Source of the DNA: an uncultured bacterium
GTDB taxonomy: Bacteria; Cyanobacteriota; Vampirovibrionia; Gastranaerophilales; Gastranaerophilaceae
Assembly: GCA_900551915.1 (NCBI GenBank)
Contig: URXT01000001.1
Coordinates: forward strand, 62,001 to 126,000
Reading direction: 5' to 3'
Length of the DNA: 64,000 nucleotides
In this document: piece after piece, positions 23,558 through 32,218 of the stretch
How the letters are laid out: every line of letters begins with the position of its first letter
How positions within the stretch are numbered: position 1 is the first letter of the stretch
The notes under the pieces: model-generated
Seen by the model: only the letters and a program-made list of their open reading frames with translations
The model's database searches: none
What the model was told of the DNA's origin: nothing
Program-made: the position numbers and the translations under genes

Positions 23558-26143
23558 ATGTCAAAATCAGAAATCAATCAAATAAATTCATGGGATGTAA
23601 AGATAGAAGACTTGACGCCTGTTATGCAGCAGTACATGCAAATTAAGCGTCAAAATCCGGGCACGGTTCTCTTGTACCGCCTGGGAGATTTTTACGAAAC
23701 TTTTTTTGAAGACGCTGTTCTTCTTTCAAAAGAATTGGAACTCACATTAACAGGACGTGACGCAGGAGCTGTTTACGGCAGAGTTCCTCTTGCCGGAATT
23801 CCTTTTAAGGCAATAAACGGTTATCTTGAAAAGCTTGTGCAGAAAAATATCAGGGTAGCACTTTGCGACCAGCTTGAAGACCCGAAATTTGCCAAGGGGC
23901 TTGTAAAGCGCGGCGTAACAAGAATTATTACTTCCGGAACACTCACGGAAAGCGACTTTTTAAAGCAAAATACAAACAATTATATTGCCGCAATGTTTAA
24001 GGATGATAAATCCGAGCTATACGGATTTGCATATTCAGATATCTCAACCGGCGAATTTAAGGTTACTCAGGCTCCTTTAAATCTTTTAATGTCAGAGCTT
24101 GCAAGAACTGCGCCGGCAGAAATCGTTGCGCCGGCTGTACGCGGTGAAATTAAACCTTTCCAAATCGTTCCCGAAGAAAGAGCTGATTTGCCTGATGTTA
24201 TTGTAAAAACTTACAACTGTTCAAAAATTCCGGCAAGCGTTTTTGACTTTTCAATGTCGGATTCAAATTTAAAAGCTGTTTTCACTCCAGCTTCTTTAAC
24301 CGCTTTCGGGTACGACAAATGTAAATTAGGCTTCCGCGCGGCCGGTGCACTTTTGGCTTATGTTTGGGAAAGCATGAAGGAGAATGTCCCGAAAATCGAG
24401 CGGATTGAAGCTTACGAACTTTCAGAATACATGATTCTGGATGCCGGAACACGCAAAAACCTTGAACTTGTTGAAACCATGCGCGAAAAAAATAAATACG
24501 GGTCGCTTCTCTGGGCAATTGACCAAACAAAGACAAACATGGGCGCAAGGCTTTTGAGAAACTGGATTTGCCAGCCTCTAAAAAGAGTTCATGATATTAT
24601 GGTTCGCCAAAGAGCAGTGTCAGAACTTGTTGAACAGTCTTCAATAAGAGTTTCCCTTATTGAAGTCCTTGAAAAAATTTATGATATTCAAAGACTTTCA
24701 ACCAGACTGAGCAACAATTCGGCTAATCCGAAGGACTTTTTGAGTTTAAAAGCTTCTTTGGAAATGCTTCCGGAACTTATTGAAATTTCCAGCTCTCTTG
24801 AAAACAATCCCTTTGCGTCGGTCAAAGATTACGAAGAAGAAATCAAAGCTTATACTGAATTAATCGCCCGCACAATTAAAGAAGATGCGCCGATGGTTAT
24901 TAAAGAAGGCGGAATTATAAACGAGGGAGTTTCCGGTGAATTGGATTACTACCGCGATTTGCTTACAAACGGCGAAGAATGGCTTATTAATTTTGCAGAA
25001 CGCGAACGTGAAAAAACAGGTATTAAAACTTTAAAAGTCGGCGAAAACAAAGTTTTCGGGTATTTTATAGAAATCACAAATACTTACAGAAACATGATTC
25101 CCGAAAATTACGTGCGTAAACAAACCTTAACAGGTGCTGAACGTTATATCACAGAAGAACTCAAAAAACACGAAGACGATGTTTTATCTGCAAGATTTAA
25201 AGCAACCGAACTTGAATATAAGATGTTCACTGATTTCAGAGAATATTCAAAAGAGTTTGTTACAAAAATCAGAGAAATTGCAGATTGTGTTGCAAAAGCC
25301 GATGTGCTTTCATCATTAGCACAGACAGCTGTTGAGAATAATTTTTGCAAACCTGAAATTGATGAGTCGGGCGACTTTATTGTAAGAAACGGACGCCATC
25401 CGGTTTTGGAGAAAATTCTTCCATTGGGTGAGTATGTTGCAAATGATTTGGAACTTCAAAGCAATACTATGGACAAAACTCAGTTTATGATTTTAACAGG
25501 GCCCAATATGGCTGGTAAATCAACTTACATGCGCCAAAACGCTTTGATTGCACTGCTCGCGCAAATTGGTTCCTGGGTTCCGGCGGATTATTTGAAACTC
25601 GGCGTAATTGACAAAATCTTTACACGTGTCGGCGCCTCTGATGATTTAACCCTAGGCCAGTCAACGTTCATGGTTGAAATGATAGAAACAGCCTATATTT
25701 TAAATGCAGCAACCGATAAAAGTTTCATTCTTCTTGATGAAATCGGCCGCGGCACAAGCACTTATGACGGCGTGGCAATTGCCTGGTCGGTTGCAGAATA
25801 TATTGCAACGAGAGTGAAAGCAAGATGTATATTTGCAACTCACTATCACGAGTTGAACGTAATGACAAAAACTTACCCGCAAATTAAAAATTACAGAATT
25901 ACAGTAACCGAAGAAAATGGCGAAATTGAATTCTTACGAAAAATTGTTCAGGGCGGAGCAAGCAAAAGTTATGGTATTCAAGTTGCGAAAATGGCAGGTT
26001 TGCCAAGTGCAGTAATCAGACGTTCGCAAGATTTGATGGTGAAAATGCAGAAGGATTTTTCAAACAACCTTGCAACCCGAAAAAAATCTGATAGCGCTGA
26101 ACTTGAAGTTCCGCAGTTGAATTTGTTTAATGTCGGCGAATAA
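23558..26143 (+). CDS. mutS: DNA mismatch repair protein MutS
   Basis: MutS binds mismatched bases and triggers repair. The N-terminal mismatch domain has LYRLGDFYETFFEDA with the Phe-x-Glu contact. The lever and clamp domains follow, and the C-terminal ATPase has Walker A TGPNMAGKSTYM, LLDEIGRGTSTYDG and the FATHYHEL switch. It ends with QLNLF, a likely sliding-clamp binding motif. At 861 aa it is full length. mutL is not in the window. Homopolymer tracts such as the C9 and A8 runs nearby are the kind of sequence whose stability depends on this gene. Confidence 0.95.
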   Translation: MSKSEINQINSWDVKIEDLTPVMQQYMQIKRQNPGTVLLYRLGDFYETFFEDAVLLSKELELTLTGRDAGAVYGRVPLAGIPFKAINGYLEKLVQKNIRVALCDQLEDPKFAKGLVKRGVTRIITSGTLTESDFLKQNTNNYIAAMFKDDKSELYGFAYSDISTGEFKVTQAPLNLLMSELARTAPAEIVAPAVRGEIKPFQIVPEERADLPDVIVKTYNCSKIPASVFDFSMSDSNLKAVFTPASLTAFGYDKCKLGFRAAGALLAYVWESMKENVPKIERIEAYELSEYMILDAGTRKNLELVETMREKNKYGSLLWAIDQTKTNMGARLLRNWICQPLKRVHDIMVRQRAVSELVEQSSIRVSLIEVLEKIYDIQRLSTRLSNNSANPKDFLSLKASLEMLPELIEISSSLENNPFASVKDYEEEIKAYTELIARTIKEDAPMVIKEGGIINEGVSGELDYYRDLLTNGEEWLINFAEREREKTGIKTLKVGENKVFGYFIEITNTYRNMIPENYVRKQTLTGAERYITEELKKHEDDVLSARFKATELEYKMFTDFREYSKEFVTKIREIADCVAKADVLSSLAQTAVENNFCKPEIDESGDFIVRNGRHPVLEKILPLGEYVANDLELQSNTMDKTQFMILTGPNMAGKSTYMRQNALIALLAQIGSWVPADYLKLGVIDKIFTRVGASDDLTLGQSTFMVEMIETAYILNAATDKSFILLDEIGRGTSTYDGVAIAWSVAEYIATRVKARCIFATHYHELNVMTKTYPQIKNYRITVTEENGEIEFLRKIVQGGASKSYGIQVAKMAGLPSAVIRRSQDLMVKMQKDFSNNLATRKKSDSAELEVPQLNLFNVGE

Positions 26144-26240
26144 GTTTGAATTTTTGTCAATATTCCGACTGTCTAATTTTTTAAAAATCCGGATTTATGT
26201 TATAATAACTCCAGATAATGAGTAATTAGAGAGGGATATG

Positions 26241-28832
26241 ATGAAAAAATTTCTTTTAGTTTTCACGGCTTTTGTTATCGGAACTTCAGTTTTTGCAAGC
26301 GAAGCCGCGGTCTACAACCTTGATAACGGGCAGACTGTTATTATTAAAGAAGTCCGGACAAATCCGATTGTCACAGTTGATACCTGGATTAAAACAGGGT
26401 CGATTAACGAAAATGACAAAAATAACGGCGTTTCACATTTTCTGGAACACTTATTTTTTAAAGGTTCGACAAACCACGCTCCAGGAGAATTCGACAAAAT
26501 CCTTGAAACAAAAGGCGCAATTACTAATGCCGCGACAAGTAAAGATTTTACTCATTATTATATAACAATTCCGTCAAATTATTTTGATTTGGCAATGGAG
26601 CTTCACGCGGATATGCTGCTTAATCCGCTTGTTCCGCGAAAAGAGCTTGAAAAAGAACGCAAAGTTGTAATTGAAGAAATTTCAAAAGATGAAACAACGC
26701 CGCAAAATGTAGTTTATGAAAATTTGATTTCAATGCTTTACACAACGCATCCATACAAGCGTAAGGTTATCGGAACACGCGAGATTATAAGCACAATTCA
26801 CCGCGATGAAATTTTAAATTACTACAACAGCTTTTATGTGCCGTCAAATATGGTCACTGTAATTGTCGGCGATGTTGACACCGAACATGCTCTTGAACTT
26901 GTTAAAAAAGATTTTAACTGTGATTATAAAAAAGTTTCAAAAGAGGATTTCGCGGCAGAAAAACCGCTTACGGCTCAGGCTCGAAAAACCGCTTATCTTC
27001 CGGCACAATCAGGTTACATGCTAATCGGGTTTAGAGGGGTGAAGGTTACAAATAACGATTCTTACGCACTGGATGTTCTTTCAACAATCCTTGGCGACGG
27101 ACGTTCCTCTGTTTTCTATAGAAATATTAAAGATAAAAAGCAGCTTGCATTTTCAATAGGTGCGTCAAATGCAGGTTTTAGAGATGACGGTATTTTTTAT
27201 GTTTCAGCTAACTTCACGCCAGGAAATGAGAAAAAACTCGAAGATGCAATTTTTGAAGAAATCGCAAATATTCAGAAAAACGGCGTAACCCCGGCACAGG
27301 TTGCTCTGGCTAAAAACATAATCGAGCGTGATACTTATTATGCAAGAGAATCTATATCAAATATTGCGCAGGAAATCGGTTACACAATGGTAACTGCAAA
27401 TGACATAAAATATTACAAAAATTACCTTGAAGAGATTAAGAAAGTAACACCGGAGGAGGTTAAGCGCGTTGCAAACAAATACCTCGGCGTTGATAAATCT
27501 GCAATTTCAATTGTGCTTCCGGAGGCTTCAAAGGAAGTTAATATCTCCTCAAAACTTCCGTCAAAAGAGGTTAAACCTGCCAAACTTGTCAGTGCAAATT
27601 CGCAGACAAAAAAATACCGGCTTTCAAACGGCGCAGATTTATTAATTACTCAAAACGATGTTAACGAAATTATTGCAATAAGCATTTATGCAAAAGGCGG
27701 AACCTTTCTGGACAAAATTCCGGGAACCTCTGTTTTGACAGCGGATGTTATGATGAAAGGCACAAGAAAATACTCTCCGGTAGAGCTTGCGCGTGTTTTG
27801 GAGGACAACGGCATAAAAATCGAGCCTTCAGTCAGAGCCGATGCATTTTCAGTTGATGTTTTGACGACAAAACCCGAATATGACAAAACAATCGAAATCC
27901 TTAATGAAGTAATTAACAACGCGACTTTTGACGATTACGAAATCGAAAAAGCAAGAACCGAAAAACTTAGTAAGATTAAGCGCAACCGTGATATTCCTCT
28001 TCAGGTCGCAATTGAAAATTATAAGGATTTGATTTTTGAAGGCTCGCCTTATTCTTACACAAGCAAGATTTTTGAAAAAACTTATCCGCAAATAACTCAT
28101 AAAGATTTGGTGGATTACTATAATCAAATTTTCACACCGCAAAATGTTGTTATTTCTGTGAACGGAAATGTTGATAACGAACAGGTTATCAAGGATTTTA
28201 CCAGAATTTTCTCCGGCAGAGATGGCGAAACTTTTGACTACAAAATCAGAGCTTCTGAAATAGGCCGCCTGACATCACCGAAAGAAGCCGTGAAAATTAT
28301 GCCTGAAACAAAAACCGATTGGATTTTTCTTGCCTGGCAGACTCCGGGTGTGCTCAATAAAAAAGATTATGCTGCTTTACAAGTAATAGATTCACTTCTT
28401 GGCGCCGGCATGAGTTCAAGGCTTTTCAAAAATATCAGAGACCAGGAAGGGCTTGCCTATCAGCTCGGCTCAAGTTACGGCCCGAATATTTTGAAGGGTG
28501 CTTTTGTTGTCTACATCGGCACAAATCCGGAAAATCTCGATTGTGCCAAAACCAAACTTTTAGAAGAAGTTTTCAGGCTTAAAAAAGAGTTTGTCGGAAG
28601 CAAGGAGTTAAAAGAGGCCAAGGATAAACTCATCGGCAACTACATAATTTCACTTGAAACCAATCTTGAAAAAGCTTCAAATCTCGGCTGGTTTGAAGTC
28701 ACGGGACGCGGCTATGAATTCAAGGACGAATATATAAAACTTATTAATTCAGTCACTGAATCTGATATAATTGAAGTTGCAAACAAATATTTTAACAATA
28801 ACTATGTTTATTCTGTAGTTAAGCCAAAATAA
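26241..28832 (+). CDS. Secreted M16-family zinc peptidase, two-domain
   Basis: A signal peptide (MKKFLLVFTAFVIGTSVFA) leads to two M16 halves in one chain of 863 aa. The first half has the inverted zinc motif HFLEH at residues 66-70, with the third ligand in the following acidic helix (KERKVVIEEI). The second half, from about residue 450, lacks the motif, as in other fused M16 peptidases where it only helps form the chamber. The family degrades peptides in the periplasm. I prefer the second ATG (26241), which sits six bases after GAGG. A terminator follows the gene. Confidence 0.88.
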   Translation: MKKFLLVFTAFVIGTSVFASEAAVYNLDNGQTVIIKEVRTNPIVTVDTWIKTGSINENDKNNGVSHFLEHLFFKGSTNHAPGEFDKILETKGAITNAATSKDFTHYYITIPSNYFDLAMELHADMLLNPLVPRKELEKERKVVIEEISKDETTPQNVVYENLISMLYTTHPYKRKVIGTREIISTIHRDEILNYYNSFYVPSNMVTVIVGDVDTEHALELVKKDFNCDYKKVSKEDFAAEKPLTAQARKTAYLPAQSGYMLIGFRGVKVTNNDSYALDVLSTILGDGRSSVFYRNIKDKKQLAFSIGASNAGFRDDGIFYVSANFTPGNEKKLEDAIFEEIANIQKNGVTPAQVALAKNIIERDTYYARESISNIAQEIGYTMVTANDIKYYKNYLEEIKKVTPEEVKRVANKYLGVDKSAISIVLPEASKEVNISSKLPSKEVKPAKLVSANSQTKKYRLSNGADLLITQNDVNEIIAISIYAKGGTFLDKIPGTSVLTADVMMKGTRKYSPVELARVLEDNGIKIEPSVRADAFSVDVLTTKPEYDKTIEILNEVINNATFDDYEIEKARTEKLSKIKRNRDIPLQVAIENYKDLIFEGSPYSYTSKIFEKTYPQITHKDLVDYYNQIFTPQNVVISVNGNVDNEQVIKDFTRIFSGRDGETFDYKIRASEIGRLTSPKEAVKIMPETKTDWIFLAWQTPGVLNKKDYAALQVIDSLLGAGMSSRLFKNIRDQEGLAYQLGSSYGPNILKGAFVVYIGTNPENLDCAKTKLLEEVFRLKKEFVGSKELKEAKDKLIGNYIISLETNLEKASNLGWFEVTGRGYEFKDEYIKLINSVTESDIIEVANKYFNNNYVYSVVKPK

Positions 28833-28850
28833 ATAACCAATTATAAATTT

Positions 28851-28876
28851 AAGCCGGCGTTACAGCCGGCTTTTTT
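28851..28876 (+). terminator. Terminator after the M16 peptidase
   Basis: AAGCCGGC (28851-28858) and GCCGGCTT (28865-28872) form a perfect 8-bp stem with a 6-nt loop, followed by a T run. Confidence 0.85.
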
Positions 28877-29096
28877 ATTCTTCAAAATCAAAAAGTTTTA
28901 ATACCGGGATTTTAAGAGCATTAGACAAACGATTTACGGTCTTTAGAGTCAAGTTACATTTTCCGTTTTCAATTTGACTTATTCTGTGTTCTGAAATTTC
29001 AACCATTTCACCAAGCTGAGCCTGTGTGTAGTCACGCTTTAGCCTGTATAGTTTCAATTGAAATCCGAATTCTTTTAGAAAATCTTCGTCTAGCAT
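28875..29096 (-). CDS. Small XRE-family helix-turn-helix regulator
   Basis: A 73-aa protein that is a single Cro/C1 helix-turn-helix: YTQAQLGEMVEISEHRISQIENGKCNLTLKTVNRLSNALKI matches the family consensus closely. It is divergent from the prepilin at 29187. An inverted repeat TATTGC / GCAATA (29096-29114) overlaps its start codon and adjoins the prepilin's -35 box. That arrangement fits a repressor controlling both genes, by inference. It is the second of three such pairs in the window. Confidence 0.88.
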   Translation of the reverse strand: MLDEDFLKEFGFQLKLYRLKRDYTQAQLGEMVEISEHRISQIENGKCNLTLKTVNRLSNALKIPVLKLFDFEE

Positions 29097-29148
29097 ATTG
29101 CAATGTTAGCAATACTATATTGATAAATAAATTATACTATGTTATAAT
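29096..29148 (+). promoter_or_regulatory. Prepilin promoter with adjacent inverted repeat
   Basis: TTGATA (29120-29125) and a perfect TATAAT (29143-29148) are 17 bases apart, a good sigma70-type promoter for the prepilin at 29187. Directly upstream, TATTGC (29096-29101) and GCAATA (29109-29114) form an inverted repeat spaced by 7 bases, the likely operator of the divergent HTH gene. Confidence 0.65.
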
Positions 29149-29186
29149 AAATATTATATTATATTATAATAATAAGAGGATAATGA

Positions 29187-29915
29187 ATGAAAAACTTGAA
29201 ATTTATTGGCTTTACCATGGCGGAAGTTTTAATAACCCTTGGTATCATTGGCATAATTGCTGCTATGACAATTCCTCAGTTAATAAAAAATTATCAGGCG
29301 AAAGTTTTGGAAGTTGGGCTGAAAAAGTCTTATGCAAATCTTTCAAATGCATATTTGATGACAAAGGCTTCCTTGGGTGTTTCAAATCTTAGGAAAGCTT
29401 TTGCTGCTAATTATGATAGTGATAATGGTTACGTCGACGCGCCAATTTTTATAGATGAATTTTACAAGCAGTTGAATGTAGTTAAAAAACTTGATAGTAT
29501 CTATCCTATGACGAATTTTAATAAAACGAAAGTTATCATGTCTGACCCGGGAAGAGATTCTCCAAAAGCTCTTTATATTTTACCTGATGGAGGCAGTATT
29601 GGTGTAGACGTTAATAATAGCTCAATAATATTCTGGATAGATACAAACGGACCTTACGCAAAGCCTAACAGACTTGGGTTTGATATTTTTGAATTTCGGG
29701 TTAACGATGCTTCAGACCAAATAAAGCCGTTAAAACAGACTCGTACCTATACTCAAGAAGAGTTAGAAGAGCTCCAATGGCCGGAAGTAGCAGGCTCTCC
29801 ATGTAACAAAAGCTCAACCCAGCTTCTGAATGGGATTGGCTGTGCCTGGTTTGCAGTAAATGACATTTCTCCGGAAGAGCAATCAAAACATTATTGGAAA
29901 AACCTTCCCTGGTAG
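29187..29915 (+). CDS. Prepilin-like protein (type IV pilin N-terminal domain)
   Basis: A short leader MKNLKFIG is followed by FTMAEVLITLGIIGIIAAMTIPQL. This gives the classic G|F cleavage site with Glu at +5 and a hydrophobic assembly helix. The 242-aa protein has a soluble domain with IDTNGPYAKPNRLGFDIFEF and ends with GIGCAWFAVNDISPEEQSKHYWKNLPW, where GCAWFA and the YWK end are shared with other prepilins here. AGAGGA precedes the ATG. A sigma70 promoter lies at 29120-29148. It could be a minor pilin or pseudopilin. Confidence 0.85.
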   Translation: MKNLKFIGFTMAEVLITLGIIGIIAAMTIPQLIKNYQAKVLEVGLKKSYANLSNAYLMTKASLGVSNLRKAFAANYDSDNGYVDAPIFIDEFYKQLNVVKKLDSIYPMTNFNKTKVIMSDPGRDSPKALYILPDGGSIGVDVNNSSIIFWIDTNGPYAKPNRLGFDIFEFRVNDASDQIKPLKQTRTYTQEELEELQWPEVAGSPCNKSSTQLLNGIGCAWFAVNDISPEEQSKHYWKNLPW

Positions 29916-29976
29916 TCGGTTTAGCAGAACTTTTTGTTAGTCCCATATTTGTCAATAGCAAGCTGCATTTTTATTT

Positions 29977-30582
29977 CTACAAAAGCCAAACCTTAAGCGG
30001 TCTTCCGACGCTGTTGTATAACTTGTTTTCTATTACAACTCCCTGCAAAGTTCCGTCAGCAAGGAAAATATATTCGTAACCATCAACTGCAAAAAATCTT
30101 ACTTTTTGAAGGTATCCGTTAAAAGAGTAAACGGCTTTATAATGCGGAAGTATGTAATCTTCTCCGGTTAAAATTACAACCTGATAAAGATTTCCGAACA
30201 TATCGTAAATGTATTCCGTGTAAGGGTCATTATTATAAATTACAGAATAATTTGCCAGGATATTATCTGCCATCTGGTAATAATTCCCTTTTAATTTATA
30301 ATCAGCTCCGCTCAATTCGTTTTTATGTTTTATGCTGTCACGGTTTTTCTTGTAGTTTTTATCTTTTTTAAAAGGCTTAAAATCTTGTTTATAACTGGAA
30401 TGCGATTCATCAAAAATGCCTGTTTTTTCAAGATAATCTTTGTAAGTTTTTATTCTCTGGTTTCTGTCCTGCTGGGTTGTGTATCGGAAATCCTTTTGAA
30501 CCCGTACTCCGTAGGCATATACGCCGCAGCAAAAGCTGAGGTTTAATATTAAACAAAAGAAAATTACTAAAATTTTTTTCAT
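29977..30582 (-). CDS. Secreted protein of unknown function, paralog 3 of a tandem set
   Basis: A signal peptide (MKKILVIFFCLILNLSFCCGVYA) is followed by a basic, lysine/tyrosine-rich domain. Near residue 125 comes YIYDMFGNLYQVVI, then a run of beta strands ending YEYIFLADGTLQGVVIENKLYN. The YxYDxFGNL and xxDGxxxGVxxxxKxY patterns also occur in the next gene upstream (30588), so the two are paralogs. I do not recognise the family. The YD-FGN pattern resembles single YD/Rhs-type repeats, but there is no full repeat array. It is the last gene of a three-gene run, five bases after its neighbour. Confidence 0.65.
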   Translation of the reverse strand: MKKILVIFFCLILNLSFCCGVYAYGVRVQKDFRYTTQQDRNQRIKTYKDYLEKTGIFDESHSSYKQDFKPFKKDKNYKKNRDSIKHKNELSGADYKLKGNYYQMADNILANYSVIYNNDPYTEYIYDMFGNLYQVVILTGEDYILPHYKAVYSFNGYLQKVRFFAVDGYEYIFLADGTLQGVVIENKLYNSVGRPLKVWLL

Positions 30583-30587
30583 AAATT

Positions 30588-31208
30588 TTACCAGTTGGTT
30601 CTAGTGAGAGTTTGTTTTGCATTTCTGTCGTACATTTTATCCATAAACCATACTCCCTGAAATTTTCCGTCAGGTTCGTACATATATTGCATATCATGCG
30701 AAACGAAATATATTGCACTTATCATTTTTCCGCCTGCTCTATATTGTTTTGACCAGTATGGAAAGTTCGGGTAATTATCTGAAATCATATCAACATATTT
30801 AAGATTTCCGAATGCGTCATAGTAGTAAACGGTTTTCGGATTTTTTTTGTACTGAATTGCGTAGCTGATTAATATTTTTCCGCTGAAAAATCCGCTTAAT
30901 CTGTAATCCTTAGTTTCGGTTATTCCTTCTTGTGCTTCAAGGTAATGAGTTTTGTTGTTTTCGTCTTTTAGATAATCTTTGTGAAGTGTTCTGAAATCTT
31001 TTCGCTTGTATTTGTAAACTGTGTCATCCCCAAAAATTATTTTTTTATAATTATCAATGATTGTGTCACGTTCGATTTGCGACATGTCAAGCCAGTTAAA
31101 GTCAGCTTTCCCTTGCAGAGTCAAAGTTTCAGTTTCTTGTGCAAAAGCCGGGTTTAAAAATATAAATATGCTTAATAGTGCAAATAGTATAATAACTTTT
31201 TTTTTCAT
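30588..31208 (-). CDS. Secreted protein of unknown function, paralog 2 of a tandem set
   Basis: The signal peptide MKKKVIILFALLSIFIFLNPAFA is followed by about 180 residues. The pattern is close to the gene at 29977: KDYRLSGFFSGKILISYAIQYKKNPKTVYYYDAFGNL and YMYEPDGKFQGVWFMDKMYD match its YKLKGNYYQMADNI...YIYDMFGNL and YIFLADGTLQGVVIENKLY. No catalytic motif is visible. It lies two bases after the stop of the gene at 31211. A periplasmic or surface location is inferred. Confidence 0.65.
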   Translation of the reverse strand: MKKKVIILFALLSIFIFLNPAFAQETETLTLQGKADFNWLDMSQIERDTIIDNYKKIIFGDDTVYKYKRKDFRTLHKDYLKDENNKTHYLEAQEGITETKDYRLSGFFSGKILISYAIQYKKNPKTVYYYDAFGNLKYVDMISDNYPNFPYWSKQYRAGGKMISAIYFVSHDMQYMYEPDGKFQGVWFMDKMYDRNAKQTLTRTNW

Positions 31209-31210
31209 GT

Positions 31211-31825
31211 TTATAAACTTCCTTTTGTTTTTTTCTGGATTATACCATCTATATTGTAATAAGTGCCACCCTCTAAAATAACTTCTACATCCCCGTTTTG
31301 ATCGAAATAAATTATGCGATTATTGTCATATAATGCCGTTGTAATTAATTTTTTATATTTATTATATTTTTTGACAATATAAATTCCGTTTGCAGAGGAA
31401 GGCGTTTGAGTTTTAATTTCTGTTAAATTGCCGCTTTTGTTAAAACTCAGTGTAATATTGTCATTTGAAAGTGTATATCCTGAATTTATTTGCATTGACG
31501 GACCGCTTTGTCCAAGATAACTCGGGCCCGGCATTAAATACGACCAGCTTGTATTCCTTAAGGCTACTCCCTTTAGCGAAGTTTTTCCTGTGCTGTGTTC
31601 TTTGTAATTAGGATCTCTTGAGGATGTAATTCCGAAAATATTTTCTAAAGTATTTTTTGAGATATCAATATCATCAGAAGATTTCATATCTTCTATTGAC
31701 TGATTTATATAAGCCTCCCGTTCTTTTTGCGAAAGCTCATTCCAGGAAGCAGAAAATGCTGAATTATTAAATCCTGAAAAAATAACCAATAGACAAACAG
31801 CAAATAATATAAAAAATCTTTTCAT
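31211..31825 (-). CDS. Secreted protein of unknown function, first gene of a tandem set
   Basis: The signal peptide MKRFFILFAVCLLVIFSGFNNSAFS precedes a domain that begins SWNELSQKEREAYINQSIEDM. This resembles the NWLDMSQIERDTIIDNYKKI start of the neighbour at 30588. The C-terminal half is strand-rich, with LSFNKSGNLTEIKT and IIYFDQNGDVEVILEGGTYYNIDG, matching the neighbours' last DGxxxGV block in position. Divergence is high, so the relationship is inferred from layout and short motifs. GAGGGG precedes the ATG. The three genes form one operon. Confidence 0.62.
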   Translation of the reverse strand: MKRFFILFAVCLLVIFSGFNNSAFSASWNELSQKEREAYINQSIEDMKSSDDIDISKNTLENIFGITSSRDPNYKEHSTGKTSLKGVALRNTSWSYLMPGPSYLGQSGPSMQINSGYTLSNDNITLSFNKSGNLTEIKTQTPSSANGIYIVKKYNKYKKLITTALYDNNRIIYFDQNGDVEVILEGGTYYNIDGIIQKKTKGSL

Positions 31826-32218
31826 AATTACCCCTCAGATTAAAATGTAGCAGAAAGTTTGAATATATGCAAGTTTTGAATACTTTAACAGGGGAACTTT
31901 ATTTAAAACCAATTAGTGGCATAAATCCTTATATAAAGATAATTTTATGCCCATAAAGTCAAAATCTTTAACTATTTATTACGAAAATTTAACAAAATTT
32001 TTGAAAAGGTTTCAAATTTTCTTGACTAAAAATATTGATGTATTACGATTAAAGAACATGTTAAATTAAAGTCGGGTGAATTGTGCCCAAATAAAATTCC
32101 CCCGAATATCATATAAAGATTTATCAGTCTGAGACGCAGGCAGGTAAAAGGTTTACAGCCTTAAGTTAGAAAAATATTTTTTAGTAGTATGTACACCATT
32201 ATTTAATGAGGTGAATTG
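31826..32218 (+). promoter_or_regulatory. rpoB upstream region with promoter and leader
   Basis: This 393-base gap holds TTGACT (32022-32027) and TACGAT (32044-32049), 16 bases apart, a plausible promoter giving a leader of about 160 bases. Just upstream is an imperfect inverted repeat (AAAATTTTTGAAA / TTTCAAATTTT). The leader can fold a stem between TCGGG...AATT (about 32073) and AATT..CCCGA (about 32104). No ribosomal protein genes (rplJ/rplL) precede rpoB here, unlike many bacteria. I see no gene in the gap. Confidence 0.5.

Noticed and set aside
31826-32218. Ribosomal protein leader (L10-type) before rpoB
   Set aside because: No rplJ or rplL is adjacent and the leader does not show the L10 binding fold; it is described only as an rpoB leader.
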